A stretch of DNA of 64,000 nt, taken from NCBI RefSeq assembly GCF_038397725.1, contig NZ_CP151634.1, forward strand, positions 1,612,001-1,676,000. The letters are read 5' to 3'. The translations under genes and the position numbers were made by a program. Position 1 is the stretch's first letter, and every line of letters begins with the position of its first letter. The notes under the pieces were generated by a model that was given only the letters and a program-made list of their open reading frames with translations, ran no database searches and had not been told where the DNA came from. This DNA comes from Microbacterium sp. LWO13-1.2. Lineage in GTDB: Bacteria > Actinomycetota > Actinomycetes > Actinomycetales > Microbacteriaceae. Positions 26,159 to 39,178 of the stretch are shown one piece after another.

Positions 26159-27319
26159 ATGTCACAGACGACGACCCGCGAGATCGGGATCATCATGAAC
26201 GGCGTCTCCGGGCGCATGGGCTACCGGCAGCACCTCGTGCGCTCGATCCTCGCGATCCGCGACCAGGGCGGCATCGAACTCTCCGACGGCACCCGCGTCA
26301 CGGTCAAGCCGATCCTCGTCGGCCGCAGCGAGCAGAAGCTCGCCGAGCTCGCTGCCCTCCACGGCATCGAGGACTGGACGACCGACCTCGACGCGGCGCT
26401 CGCCGACCCGCGGTGGGAGATCTACGCCGACTTCCTGGTCACGAAGGCCCGCGCATCCGCGATCCGCAAGGCGATCGCCGCAGGCAAGGCGATCTACACC
26501 GAGAAGCCGACCGCCGAGTCCCTCGAAGAGGCCCTCGAGCTCGCGCGCCTCGCCCAGGAAGCCGGCGTCAAGACCGGCGTCGTGCACGACAAGCTCTACC
26601 TGCCCGGCCTGCAGAAGCTCAAGCGCCTCATCGACTCCGGCTTCTTCGGCCGCATCCTCTCGGTGCGCGGCGAGTTCGGCTACTGGGTCTTCGAGGGTGA
26701 CTGGCAGCCGGCTCAGCGGCCGAGCTGGAACTACCGCACCGAAGACGGCGGCGGCATCATCAGCGACATGTTCCCGCACTGGAACTACGTGCTGGAGAAC
26801 CTCTTCGGCGAGGTGAAGAGCGTCTACGCGCAGGCGGCGACGCACATCCCGGAGCGCTGGGATGAGAACGGCGAGAAGTACACCGCAACCGCCGAGGACG
26901 CTGCATACGGCATCTTCGAGATCGAGGGCGGCATCGTCGCCGAGATCAACTCGAGCTGGACCGTCCGCGTCAACCGCGACGAGCTCGTCGAGTTCCAGGT
27001 CGACGGCACCCACGGCTCCGCTGTCGTCGGTCTGTTCGGGGCGAAGATCCAGCCGCGCAACGCCACTCCGAAGCCGGTCTGGAACCCGGACCTCGAGGAC
27101 ACCCGCGACTACGACGCCGACTGGCAGAACGTGCCGACCAACGACGTGTTCCTCAACGGCTTCCGCCAGCAGTGGGAGGAGTACCTGGAGTCGTACGTGT
27201 TCGGCACCGTCTACCCGTTCGACCTGCTCGCGGGTGCGAAGGGCGTGCAGTTCGCGGAGGCCGGTCTCATCTCGAGTGCCGAAGGACGCAAGGTCGCCAT
27301 CGAGAAGCTGTCCCTCTGA
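26159..27319 (+). CDS. Gfo/Idh/MocA-family oxidoreductase
   Basis: A 386-residue NAD(P)-dependent sugar oxidoreductase, first gene of a coupled cluster. It has an N-terminal Rossmann segment (IGIIMNGVSGRMGYRQHL) and keeps the EKP motif (AIYTEKPTAES) with the presumed catalytic Lys. The C-terminal half is the family alpha/beta domain (GGGIISDMFPHWNYVLE). Its stop overlaps the DUF993 gene (TGATG). With the two isomerase/epimerases downstream it resembles oxidation-elimination sugar pathways such as levoglucosan breakdown. The substrate is not known. Confidence 0.9.
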   Translation: MSQTTTREIGIIMNGVSGRMGYRQHLVRSILAIRDQGGIELSDGTRVTVKPILVGRSEQKLAELAALHGIEDWTTDLDAALADPRWEIYADFLVTKARASAIRKAIAAGKAIYTEKPTAESLEEALELARLAQEAGVKTGVVHDKLYLPGLQKLKRLIDSGFFGRILSVRGEFGYWVFEGDWQPAQRPSWNYRTEDGGGIISDMFPHWNYVLENLFGEVKSVYAQAATHIPERWDENGEKYTATAEDAAYGIFEIEGGIVAEINSSWTVRVNRDELVEFQVDGTHGSAVVGLFGAKIQPRNATPKPVWNPDLEDTRDYDADWQNVPTNDVFLNGFRQQWEEYLESYVFGTVYPFDLLAGAKGVQFAEAGLISSAEGRKVAIEKLSL

Positions 27320-28491
27320 TGGCAGGGCTGACGCTTCTCGCCGCCGACGGGTCCCTGTCCGAAGCGCCGCTGAACGCCGCGGGAGCCTATGCGCGACCGA
27401 CGGCTCCGCTGCGGAGCCGAGTCGCCTACGCCGCAGCGCACGTCGTGCCGCGCGTCTCGGCCGACAACACTCCGGGTCAGCCGGCCGACATCGACTGGGA
27501 TTCGACTCTCGCGTTCCGCCGCAACGTCTACTCGTGGGGCCTCGGCGTCGCCGACGCGATGGACACCGCGCAGCGCAACATGGGGCTGGATGCCGCGGCC
27601 ACGCGCGAGCTGATCTCCCGCAGCGCCGAGGTCGCCCGTGAGGAGGGCGGTTCGGTCGTCGTGGGCGTGAACACCGATCACGTTCTTGATTCCCGCATCT
27701 CGCTCGATCAGGTGATCGACGCGTACAAGGAGCAGCTGCACTTCACCGAGGAGCAGGGCGCAGGTCCTGTGCTGATGGCCTCCCGCCATCTCGCCAGGGT
27801 GGCGCAGGATGCCGCCGACTACCGTCGCGTGTACCGCGCGGTCCTCGAGACGGCCACGACTCCGGTCGTGCTGCACTGGCTCGGCACCGCTTTCGACCCG
27901 GAGCTGGCCGGATACTTCGGCGCGGACGACTGGCAGACGGCATCCCAGGTGCTGCTGGAGATCATCGGCGAGAACCCAGGCAAGGTCGCCGGTGTGAAGA
28001 TGAGCCTGCTGAACGCGGAGTCCGAGATCTCGGTGCGATCGCAGTTGCCCGAGGGCGTGCGCATGTTCACCGGTGACGACTTCAACTACGTCGGCCTCAT
28101 CGGAGGCGACACCGTCGGACAGGGCGACAGCCACTCCGATGCGCTGCTCGGCGCATTCGCGGCGATCACTCCGGTGGCATCCGCAGCGATCCAGGCGCTC
28201 GACGCCGGCGACCCCGCTCGATACCTGGAGATCCTCGGCCCGACCGAGGAGCTCAGCCGTCAGGTGTTCGCCGCGCCGACGTTCTATTACAAGACGGGCG
28301 TCGCGTTCCTCTCCTGGTTGAACGGGCACCAGCCCGCGTTCCAGATGGTCGGCGGCCTGCACTCCGCCCGCAGCCTGCCGCACCTGAGCCGCATCGTCGA
28401 GCTCGCGAACGCCTCGCTCGCCCTGGAGAATCCAGAGCTCGCGCGCGAGCGCTGGCACGGGATGCTGCGCGTGAACGGAGTGGACGCATGA
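27319..28491 (+). CDS. DUF993-family protein (DapA-like TIM barrel)
   Basis: A 390-residue protein whose ATG shares a base with the previous stop. It matches the DUF993 family, related to dihydrodipicolinate synthase/N-acetylneuraminate lyase barrels (GVNTDHVLDSRISLDQVIDAYKEQ, RMFTGDDFNYVGLIGGD). That fold suggests an aldolase or dehydratase acting on a keto sugar through a Schiff-base Lys, but no activity is established. It is coupled on both sides. Confidence 0.83.
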   Translation: MAGLTLLAADGSLSEAPLNAAGAYARPTAPLRSRVAYAAAHVVPRVSADNTPGQPADIDWDSTLAFRRNVYSWGLGVADAMDTAQRNMGLDAAATRELISRSAEVAREEGGSVVVGVNTDHVLDSRISLDQVIDAYKEQLHFTEEQGAGPVLMASRHLARVAQDAADYRRVYRAVLETATTPVVLHWLGTAFDPELAGYFGADDWQTASQVLLEIIGENPGKVAGVKMSLLNAESEISVRSQLPEGVRMFTGDDFNYVGLIGGDTVGQGDSHSDALLGAFAAITPVASAAIQALDAGDPARYLEILGPTEELSRQVFAAPTFYYKTGVAFLSWLNGHQPAFQMVGGLHSARSLPHLSRIVELANASLALENPELARERWHGMLRVNGVDA

Positions 28492-29354
28492 GCGCCGCCC
28501 ACCCGCGTCTGTCGATCAACCAGGCCACCATCAAGTACGCCGACCTCGCCACGGCGCTTCAGGTCACGGCCGAAGCCGGAGTGCAGTCCATCGGACTCTG
28601 GCGCGAGCCGGTGAACGCGGTCGGCCTCGACGTCGCCGCGCGGATGCTGTCCGATTCCGGTCTGCGTTTCTCGACCCACTGCCGTGGCGGCTTCTTCACG
28701 CTGCCGGAGGGGCCGGAGCGGGATGCCGCGCTCGATGACAACCGCCGGGCGATCGAGGAGACCGCGACACTCGCCGCCGCGGGCGCCGAAGGATCGACGG
28801 CCGTGCTGGTGCTCGTCGCCGGCGGGTTGCCGGAGGGGTCCCGCGACCTCGTCGGCGCGCGAGAGCGTGTGCGCGACGCGATCGGCACGCTCGCACCGGA
28901 TGCGAAGGCGGCGGGCGTGACGCTTGCGATCGAGCCCCTGCATCCGATGTACGCCTCCGACCGTGCCGTCGTCTCGACTCTCGGTCAGGCACTCGATATC
29001 GCCGCCGACTTCGACCCCGATGTGGTCGGAGCCGCCGTCGACACGTTCCACATCTGGTGGGACCCGCAGGTGTTCGAGCAGATCGCTCGAGCCGGCCGCG
29101 AGGGGCGCATCGCCACGTACCAGGTGTGCGACTGGAAGACGCCGCTGGCCGCGGACGTGCTGCTGTCACGGCACTACATGGGTGATGGTGTGATCGACTT
29201 CGGTGCGCTCACGCGTGCGGTGATCGAGACCGGGTACGTCCGCGACATCGAGGTGGAGCTCTTCAACGCCGACATCTGGGCGGATGCTCCCGCCGATGTC
29301 GTCCGTCGCACCGCCGAGGCGTTCGGCGCCGTAGTCGCCCCGCACCTGCCCTGA
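28488..29354 (+). CDS. sugar phosphate isomerase/epimerase (xylose-isomerase-like TIM barrel), copy 1
   Basis: A 288-residue protein starting with an ATGA overlap. Likely metal ligands are Glu in LAIEPLHP, Asp/His in AAVDTFHIWWDP, Asp in VCDWKTP and Glu in DIEVELFN. The family covers isomerases, epimerases, dehydratases and 3-keto-glycoside lyases/hydratases. Given the Gfo/Idh neighbour, a keto-sugar elimination or hydration step is plausible. Confidence 0.85.
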   Translation: MSAAHPRLSINQATIKYADLATALQVTAEAGVQSIGLWREPVNAVGLDVAARMLSDSGLRFSTHCRGGFFTLPEGPERDAALDDNRRAIEETATLAAAGAEGSTAVLVLVAGGLPEGSRDLVGARERVRDAIGTLAPDAKAAGVTLAIEPLHPMYASDRAVVSTLGQALDIAADFDPDVVGAAVDTFHIWWDPQVFEQIARAGREGRIATYQVCDWKTPLAADVLLSRHYMGDGVIDFGALTRAVIETGYVRDIEVELFNADIWADAPADVVRRTAEAFGAVVAPHLP

Positions 29355-29366
29355 CAGGATGAACGT

Positions 29367-30125
29367 ATGACGACGATCAGGCCGGGGCTGTGCTCGGTGA
29401 CTTTCCGGGAGCTCCCGCCCGAGCGGATCGTGGGGCTGGCGGCGGACGCCGGGCTCGAGGTGATCGAGTGGGGCGGCGACGTGCACGTCCCGCCCGGTGA
29501 CGCCGTGCGCGCCGCGCAGGTCGCTCGGGCGACGGTGGATGCCGGACTCGCCGTCTGCTCGTACGGCTCGTACTTCCGGGCGGGGTCGGGGGAGGAGCTC
29601 ACTCCGATCCTGGACAGCGCCGAGGCGCTCGGAGCCGATCGCATCCGTATCTGGGCCGGCCCTGTCGGCTCGGGTGAGGCGACCCAGGCGGACTGGGCCG
29701 GCACCGTCGCGCGGCTCCAGTCGGCGACGTCCGAGGCGTCCGCGAGGGGGATCGGATTGGCGCTCGAGTTCCACTCCGGAACCCTCGCCGACACGGCGCC
29801 GACGACGCTGCGGCTCCTTGCCGATGTCGGCAGCGCCGCGCTCACCACCTACTGGCAGCCGACGGTCGCGGCGCCCGATGATGTCGCGCTCGCCGAGTAC
29901 CGCGCGATCGCGGCGCATACGAGCGCCGCGCATGTCTTCTCCTGGTGGCCGACGAATGAGAGGCTGCCGCTGCGCGCCCGCGATGAGCTGTGGAGTCGGT
30001 TCTTCGCGGCAGCATCCGCCGCCGAGCGCCCTCCACGCGACGCCCTGCTCGAGTTCATTCCCGACGCCGACCCGGACCTCCTCGCTTCCGAAGCCGCGGC
30101 CTTGCGCGGATACCTTTCCCGCTGA
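29367..30125 (+). CDS. sugar phosphate isomerase/epimerase, copy 2
   Basis: A 252-residue TIM-barrel protein 12 bp after copy 1 but only distantly similar. It opens with RPGLCSVTFRELPPERIVGLA and has the Glu of LALEFHSGTL as a metal ligand. Fewer of the usual metal residues are obvious in its C-terminal half (VFSWWPTNERL). It ends the four-gene cluster, converging on the POT transporter. Confidence 0.82.
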   Translation: MTTIRPGLCSVTFRELPPERIVGLAADAGLEVIEWGGDVHVPPGDAVRAAQVARATVDAGLAVCSYGSYFRAGSGEELTPILDSAEALGADRIRIWAGPVGSGEATQADWAGTVARLQSATSEASARGIGLALEFHSGTLADTAPTTLRLLADVGSAALTTYWQPTVAAPDDVALAEYRAIAAHTSAAHVFSWWPTNERLPLRARDELWSRFFAAASAAERPPRDALLEFIPDADPDLLASEAAALRGYLSR

Positions 30126-30168
30126 TCTTCAGAATCGGCGAGGGACGGCGGGTGAACGGCATCCGGTG

Positions 30169-31650
30169 TCAGCGCACGCGCCCCAGGTGGCGACGGATCC
30201 ACGGACCGAAGGCGAACATCAGGCCGCCCGCGGCGACGCCCGCGAGGCCGATCACCAGGAAATAGGCGAACTCGCTCGTCGAGTGGTAAAAGCTTCCGAT
30301 CACGCCGGAGAGCGAGGATCCAAGGGCTGAGGCGATGAAGTACAGCGCCATCAGCTGCGCACGGAAGGCCTGAGGCGCGAGCTTCGTCGTCACCGCGAGT
30401 CCGATCGGCGCGACGAGCACCTCGGCGACGGCGAGGATCAGGAGGATGAGGAAGACGTACAGGGCCGGGGTCGTCTTGCCGGTGCCGCCCGCGAACGGCA
30501 GGAACAGCAGGAAGCAGATTCCACTGAGCATGATTCCCACGCCGAGCTTCGTCGGCGTGGACGGAGCACGGTCCCCCAGGCGGACCCAGATCGCGCTGGC
30601 CATCGCGAGCAGCGGCATCACCCAGACGGTCTCCGCGAGGAACAGCCAGGATGACGGGGCCGTCCACCCGAAGATGTTCCAGTCGATCCGCTCGTCGGAG
30701 TAGGCGGCGAATGCCGTGAACATCTGGGTGAACAGAGCAGCGAAGACGGTGATGGACAGGAACATGGGGATGAAAGCCCGGACCCTGGAGCGCTCGTCCT
30801 TCGTCACCTTCGGGCTGGTCAGGATGACCACGAAGTACACGACGGCCGCAAGTGAAACGACGATGCTCAGCACCTGCGCAAGGTTCGACAGATTCACCAC
30901 CCCGGTCAGCAACGCGGCGGCGACGACCGAGGCGGCCGCGACGGCGAGTACGACCGTTCTCGTGATCGCAGTGCGCGGCAGCGGGTTGCCTGGAGCTTTT
31001 CCGGCCGTGCCGAGGTTGCGACGGAAAGCCACGTACTGCACGAGCCCGAGGAGCATGCCGACCGCCGCTGCGCCGAACGCGAAGTGGAAGCCGCGCGAGT
31101 CGTTCAGCAGGCCGGTCAGCAGCGGTCCGAAGAAGGAACCGACAGTGATGCCGAGATAGAAGATCGAGAATCCGCTGTCCGTTCGCCGGTCATCCCGGGC
31201 GTACAGCGTGCCGAGCAGGGACGATGCGTTCGCCTTGAGCGCCCCGGCTCCGATCGCCACGAGCACCAGCCCGGTCGAGACGCCACCGAATTCCGGCAGC
31301 AGTGCCAGTGCGACATGACCGAGCATCACGACGAACCCGCCGTAGAAGACCATGCGCTCCATTCCGAGCACGCGATCCGCCAGCCAGCTGCCGAGCATGG
31401 TCGACAGGTACACCAATCCTGCGTACGCCCCGACGAATCCCAGTGCGGCGGGCTGCGGGATGCCCAGCCCGCCTTCGTCGAGGGAGTAGTAGAGGTAGTA
31501 CGGCAGGATCGTCACCATGCCGTAGAACGAGAACCTCTCCCACAGTTCGACTCCGAGGAGGTTGGCGAGGCCGATGGGGTGCCCGAGGATCGTTCGCGGG
31601 GGCCGGGCCTCGACTGTCGCGTCGTCTTCTCGCTCTGCAGTCTGGGACAT
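30169..31650 (-). CDS. POT/PTR-family proton-coupled oligopeptide transporter
   Basis: A 493-residue major-facilitator protein with about 14 hydrophobic segments. The N-terminal ELWERFSFYG is the diagnostic ExxERFxxYG motif of proton-coupled peptide transporters (DtpT/YjdL type). ATG at 31650 is chosen over 31680 because the intervening residues are basic and lie outside the family alignment. It faces the sugar cluster, so it may simply be a peptide transporter bystander. Confidence 0.9.
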   Translation of the reverse strand: MSQTAEREDDATVEARPPRTILGHPIGLANLLGVELWERFSFYGMVTILPYYLYYSLDEGGLGIPQPAALGFVGAYAGLVYLSTMLGSWLADRVLGMERMVFYGGFVVMLGHVALALLPEFGGVSTGLVLVAIGAGALKANASSLLGTLYARDDRRTDSGFSIFYLGITVGSFFGPLLTGLLNDSRGFHFAFGAAAVGMLLGLVQYVAFRRNLGTAGKAPGNPLPRTAITRTVVLAVAAASVVAAALLTGVVNLSNLAQVLSIVVSLAAVVYFVVILTSPKVTKDERSRVRAFIPMFLSITVFAALFTQMFTAFAAYSDERIDWNIFGWTAPSSWLFLAETVWVMPLLAMASAIWVRLGDRAPSTPTKLGVGIMLSGICFLLFLPFAGGTGKTTPALYVFLILLILAVAEVLVAPIGLAVTTKLAPQAFRAQLMALYFIASALGSSLSGVIGSFYHSTSEFAYFLVIGLAGVAAGGLMFAFGPWIRRHLGRVR

Positions 31651-32005
31651 GTTCTTCAACCTCCGGGCTCGGCGTCTCACGGCTGCACTGCCGCGAGCTC
31701 ATCGATGCGCCGGGAATCGTTGACGAGTTCACGTCGACGGCGCATCGCGATGTACCAAAGTGTGGGCGGTCGCGCCGCCGTCGCCTTGTTGTTGTCGGCC
31801 AACATCACGGCGACATTTCATGATTTCCCACAACGGTCGTGGCGCGGCCGCGAGAGGGGCGCCGTGAAAAAGATCAGTTTCTCCATTGAATGGCAACCGT
31901 TTGCCAGATACTCTGAGGCGGCACGCTACTGAACGGTAAGAACGTTTACTAATCACGTGGCGCACGAACCGTCGAGAAGCAGTTCCCGCCGAGTAGGAGA
32001 CACCG
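31651..32005. promoter_or_regulatory. 355-bp divergent promoter region
   Basis: This gap separates the POT transporter from the modular enzyme at 32006. It holds a promoter candidate, TTGAAT (31886-31891), 17-bp spacer, TACTCT (31909-31914), whose spacer contains the operator at 31891-31906. AGGAG lies ahead of the ATG at 32006. A weaker GTAAGAACGTTTAC near 31936 may be a second imperfect site. I see no gene in it. Confidence 0.55.
31891..31906. promoter_or_regulatory. LacI-type operator, site 1 of 5
   Basis: TGGCAACCGTTTGCCA, matching the consensus TGGCAANCGNTTGCCA. It fills the spacer of the promoter for the enzyme at 32006, where a repressor would block RNA polymerase. Confidence 0.75.
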
Positions 32006-35491
<3,486 letters not shown>

Positions 35492-35544
35492 TGGGTGAGC
35501 CTCGTGCGTCAACCCCCACTGAATCAATGAAGATCGGAGTCTGA

Positions 35545-37506
35545 ATGTTGAACATGACACAGCGTGTCGTCGCGGCCGCCGCCGCGGCGGCGCTCTCAGT
35601 GACCGGAGCGGTCGTGGTCGGCAGTGCCGCGCACGCGAGCGCCCAGGAAACAGTCCCGGCGACGGCGTTCGGCCAGGCCGGCCCGCTCAGCGCGACCGAG
35701 GTCGGTCCGCTCGCCGAGACCCTCATCTCGCAGGGACGTCCCACCACGGCCTCCTCGGTCGAGACCTCCTCCTTCCCGGCGAGCAACGCCGTCGACGGAT
35801 CGACCACCACGCGATGGGCGAGCGTCGAGTACGTCGACCCGCAGTGGATCACGGTCGATCTCGGCGAGGGTGCGACGGTCTCGCGCGTGCTCCTGAATTG
35901 GGAGGCCGCCTACGCCAGCAAGTACAAGGTGCAGATCTCGGTCGACGGCACGACCTGGACCACGCTCAAGGATGAGACGGCCGGCAACGGCGGCACCGAC
36001 GACATCACGGGCCTCAACGGCACAGGCCGCTACCTGCGGGTCCACGGCACCGCGCGCGGTACGGCCTACGGCTACTCCCTGTACGAACTGCAGGTCTTCG
36101 GCAGCACCGGCGGCGGCACTCCCACCCCGACGCCCACCCCGACCCCGACCGTTCCCGCCGGGCAGACCCTCGTCACCTCGATCTCGCAGCTGCAGAGCGC
36201 GATCAACAGCTCCGACCCCGGTGACACGATCGTGCTGAAGAACGGCAGCTACAGCGTCTCCTCCGCGGTGAGCCTCGGATCCAGCGCCTCCGGAAGCTCG
36301 TCCGCGCCGGTGACCATCAAAGCCGAGACCGTCGGCGGCGTGACGCTGACCGGCGCGTCGAGCTTCAGCTTCTCGAGCGTGCAGTACGTCAGCATCCAGG
36401 GCTTCAAGTTCACACAGTCGACGACGATCGACGTGGGCTCGAGCAGCAAGGCGGTGGACTTCGTCCGCAACGAGTTCGCGTTCTCCGACGCGGCGGAGCA
36501 CAACCTGATCGTCCGCTCGGACGACTCGGAGATCGCGTACAACTGGTTCCACGGCAAGGACTCGCTCGGCGTCTACCTCGGCATCGAGGGCCCCGGCAGC
36601 GACACCGTCGCCAAGAACTCCCACATCCACCACAACTACTTCTCCGACCACAACTTCACCGGCACCAACGGCGGCGAGTCGATCCGGCTCGGCACCAGCC
36701 CGAAGGCGCTCTCCAGCGGCGGCGCGATCGTGGAGTACAACCTGTTCGAGAACGCCAATGGAGACCCGGAGACGATTTCGGTCAAGTCGAGCGGGCACAC
36801 CATCCGGTACAACACGATCCGCGACAGCGTCGGCGGCATCGTGCTGCGCCACGGCAACGACAACAAGGTGCTGTCGAACTACATCCTGAACGGTGACAAC
36901 GGCATCCGCATCTACGGCAACGACCACGTCATCATGAACAACTACGTGAGTGGCATCAGCAACGACGACGGTGCGATCGTCGTCGGCTCGGGCACGGTGC
37001 GCGACCACTTCGTGGGCGAGAGCGCCGATTCGCGGAAGAAGTACGATGCCCCCGACCGTGTTCGTATCGGCCTGAACACCGTGGCGAACAACGTCAACGG
37101 CCTCGCCGGCGAGACGCACCGCACGGTCAAGCCGCTCAACGTCACCATCGTGGACAACATCTTCCAGGGCGCCACCGGCAACCTCGCAGATGTGCCGCTC
37201 ATGCAGGACTTCTACTGGCGCGGCAACATCCTGTGGGGCTCGGCCGCCAATGGGAACATCCCGACAGTGGGCTACACGCGGGTGAACCCGCAGCTCGCTC
37301 AGGACTCGGCCGGAGTGTGGAAGATCGGCTCGTCGAGTCCCGCGGTGAACGCGGCGTTCATGACCAACCATGGGACCTGGGCCACAGACGACATCGAGGG
37401 ACGCCAGCGCTCCGGCACCTACGACGTCGGTGCGCATGAGGTCACCAGCAACGCGGCGACCCGCGCTCCGCTGACCACGTCGAACGTGGGGCCGACCGCC
37501 CCGTAG
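35545..37506 (+). CDS. secreted PL6-family polysaccharide lyase with CBM32-like domain
   Basis: A 653-residue exported protein, 53 bp after the two-headed enzyme and likely co-transcribed. It has a signal peptide (~33 residues, AHASAQE), an F5/8-type C domain at ~55-190, a short Thr-Pro linker, and a PL6 beta-helix at ~205-640. PL6 motifs ETISVKSS and GGIVLRHGN carry the expected catalytic Lys and Arg 21 residues apart. The family covers alginate lyases and chondroitinase B (dermatan sulfate), so substrate is open. A 46-bp palindromic terminator follows. Confidence 0.9.
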   Translation: MLNMTQRVVAAAAAAALSVTGAVVVGSAAHASAQETVPATAFGQAGPLSATEVGPLAETLISQGRPTTASSVETSSFPASNAVDGSTTTRWASVEYVDPQWITVDLGEGATVSRVLLNWEAAYASKYKVQISVDGTTWTTLKDETAGNGGTDDITGLNGTGRYLRVHGTARGTAYGYSLYELQVFGSTGGGTPTPTPTPTPTVPAGQTLVTSISQLQSAINSSDPGDTIVLKNGSYSVSSAVSLGSSASGSSSAPVTIKAETVGGVTLTGASSFSFSSVQYVSIQGFKFTQSTTIDVGSSSKAVDFVRNEFAFSDAAEHNLIVRSDDSEIAYNWFHGKDSLGVYLGIEGPGSDTVAKNSHIHHNYFSDHNFTGTNGGESIRLGTSPKALSSGGAIVEYNLFENANGDPETISVKSSGHTIRYNTIRDSVGGIVLRHGNDNKVLSNYILNGDNGIRIYGNDHVIMNNYVSGISNDDGAIVVGSGTVRDHFVGESADSRKKYDAPDRVRIGLNTVANNVNGLAGETHRTVKPLNVTIVDNIFQGATGNLADVPLMQDFYWRGNILWGSAANGNIPTVGYTRVNPQLAQDSAGVWKIGSSSPAVNAAFMTNHGTWATDDIEGRQRSGTYDVGAHEVTSNAATRAPLTTSNVGPTAP

Positions 37507-37517
37507 TCGCAGGGAGA

Positions 37518-37563
37518 GATGGAAAAGGCCGGTGAAGATCGATCTTCACCGGCCTTTTCCATC
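37518..37563. terminator. bidirectional intrinsic terminator
   Basis: A perfect 46-bp palindrome with GGAAAAGGCCGG on the left and CCGGCCTTTTCC on the right. T-runs in both orientations serve the convergent PL6 and uxaC genes. Confidence 0.92.
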
Positions 37564-37619
37564 CCTGTGGACGGATGTGCGGTGGGCGCACCGTAGCGGC
37601 GGGCGGCGGATGCCGCGAC

Positions 37620-39035
37620 TCAGGCCTGCGGGATGCGGAACGTGTCGTAGGGGATGCGCCGGACCAGGTCGTCGGCGATGTCGGCGGCATCCGCCTCGGT
37701 GAGCCGGTGGGTGGCGACGAGGGAGGCCAGGTACGAGGCATCCGCTCTGCGTGCCATATCGTGCCGCGCGGGGATCGAGCAGAATGCCCTGGTGTCGTCG
37801 ATGAACCCGGAGGTCTTCGCGAAGCCGGCGCTGTCGGTGATCGAGCGGCGATAGCGCTCCATGGCATCCGGAGTGTCCAGGAACCACCACGGAGCTCCGA
37901 CGTACACGCTGGGGTAGAAGCCGGCGAGCGGAGCGAGCTCTCGCGAGAACGCGGTCTCGTCGACGGTGAACAGCACGAGCCGCAGCTGTGTGTCGGTGCC
38001 GAAGTCGTTCAGCGCCCGTCGCAGCGGCTCGGTGAACGTGGTCGGCAGGGGCAGGTCGTGGCCGGTGTCGGCGCCGTGGCGCTCGAGCGTGGGCTCATGG
38101 TGGTTCCGGTGCACGCCCGGATGCAGCTGCATCACCATGCCGTCCTCGGCGGACATCTCGATGAGGCGGTAGAGGATGTCGCGGCGGTAGGCCGTGCCCT
38201 CGGCGACAGTGGCTGTTCCGCGCAGGCCTGCAGCATGGATGCGCTCGGCCTCGGCGTCGTCCAAGGGGAGAGCCCAGGCATCCGCCACGCCCGTGTCGGT
38301 GGCCGTGCCGCCAGCGGCGCGGAAGTACGCGCGACGGGCGCGCAGCGCGGCGAGAAGGCCCGCGTGCGTATCACAGGCGATATCGGATGCGGCGGCGAGG
38401 CGATCCAGCGCGGCGATCCAGCCGGTGGCGGCCGGGTCCATGCTGCGGTCGGCCCGGAATGTCGGCAGCACGCGGCCGCGGAACGTCGGATCCTCGGCGA
38501 GGATGCGGTGCGCGGCGAGATCGTCGGCAGGGTCATCCGTGGTGGCGAGCACGTCAACGCCGAACCGTTCGAAGAGGGCGCGCGGCCGGTAGGCGTCGTC
38601 GGTCAGTCGCTCGGCGATCTCGTCGTAGACGAGGTCGGCCGTGTCGGGGGTCAGCCGGGTGGTGACCCCGAACACTTCGCCGAGCTGATACTCCAGCCAG
38701 TACTGCACGGGGGTGGCACGGAACAGGCGCCAGTTCGCGGCGAGCACGCGCCATGCTTCCCGCGGGTCCACCGGCGGCGCCCCCGCGGGGGCCTGCACCT
38801 GGCCGAGCGGAACGCCGGCTCCGTGCAGCACCCTGGTCACGTAGTGGTCACCGGTGATCAGCAGGTCGGTCGGCGAGGCGAACGGCGCGTTCTCGGCGAG
38901 CATCGCGGCCGGGACGTGGCCGTGCGGGGAGCAGATGGGGGCATCGCTGACGCGGAGATAGAGATCCCGGGCGATATCCCGGGTGGCCGGGTCGCTGGGG
39001 AAGAGGCGGTCCGGGTGCATCATCGTGGTCGGCAT
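37620..39035 (-). CDS. uxaC: glucuronate/galacturonate isomerase
   Basis: A 471-residue uronate isomerase converting D-glucuronate to D-fructuronate (or galacturonate to tagaturonate) in the cytoplasm. The metal-binding N-terminal motif SPHGHVPAAMLAENAPF is clear, as are MQLHPGVHRNHH and FYPSVYVGAPWWFLD, all typical of UxaC. GAAGGA precedes the ATG. It is divergent from the uxuB-like gene across an operator at 39110, so both steps are likely co-regulated. Its presence argues that glucuronate or galacturonate is a product of the pathway. Confidence 0.95.
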   Translation of the reverse strand: MPTTMMHPDRLFPSDPATRDIARDLYLRVSDAPICSPHGHVPAAMLAENAPFASPTDLLITGDHYVTRVLHGAGVPLGQVQAPAGAPPVDPREAWRVLAANWRLFRATPVQYWLEYQLGEVFGVTTRLTPDTADLVYDEIAERLTDDAYRPRALFERFGVDVLATTDDPADDLAAHRILAEDPTFRGRVLPTFRADRSMDPAATGWIAALDRLAAASDIACDTHAGLLAALRARRAYFRAAGGTATDTGVADAWALPLDDAEAERIHAAGLRGTATVAEGTAYRRDILYRLIEMSAEDGMVMQLHPGVHRNHHEPTLERHGADTGHDLPLPTTFTEPLRRALNDFGTDTQLRLVLFTVDETAFSRELAPLAGFYPSVYVGAPWWFLDTPDAMERYRRSITDSAGFAKTSGFIDDTRAFCSIPARHDMARRADASYLASLVATHRLTEADAADIADDLVRRIPYDTFRIPQA

Positions 39036-39109
39036 GCTGTCCTTCGGGGGTCGTGCGCGGCGACGGAACGGTCGTCGCCACGGTTGACGTTACCCGGCCT
39101 CGCCCACGA

Positions 39110-39125
39110 TGGCAACCGCTTGCCA
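39110..39125. promoter_or_regulatory. LacI-type operator, site 2 of 5
   Basis: TGGCAACCGCTTGCCA lies between divergent uxaC and the uxuB-like gene. A TTGACG and a TAGAAT box are nearby but not at standard spacing, so the promoter itself is not defined. Confidence 0.75.
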
Positions 39126-39178
39126 TAGAATGGTTCCGAAGTCGACGCTGAAGTCGGCGGGGAACACGAGGAGACGGC

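Noticed and set aside
31936..31950. Second operator-like sequence GTAAGAACGTTTAC
   Set aside because: Half sites are out of register by insertion, and it does not match the five-site consensus; too weak to list as an operator.
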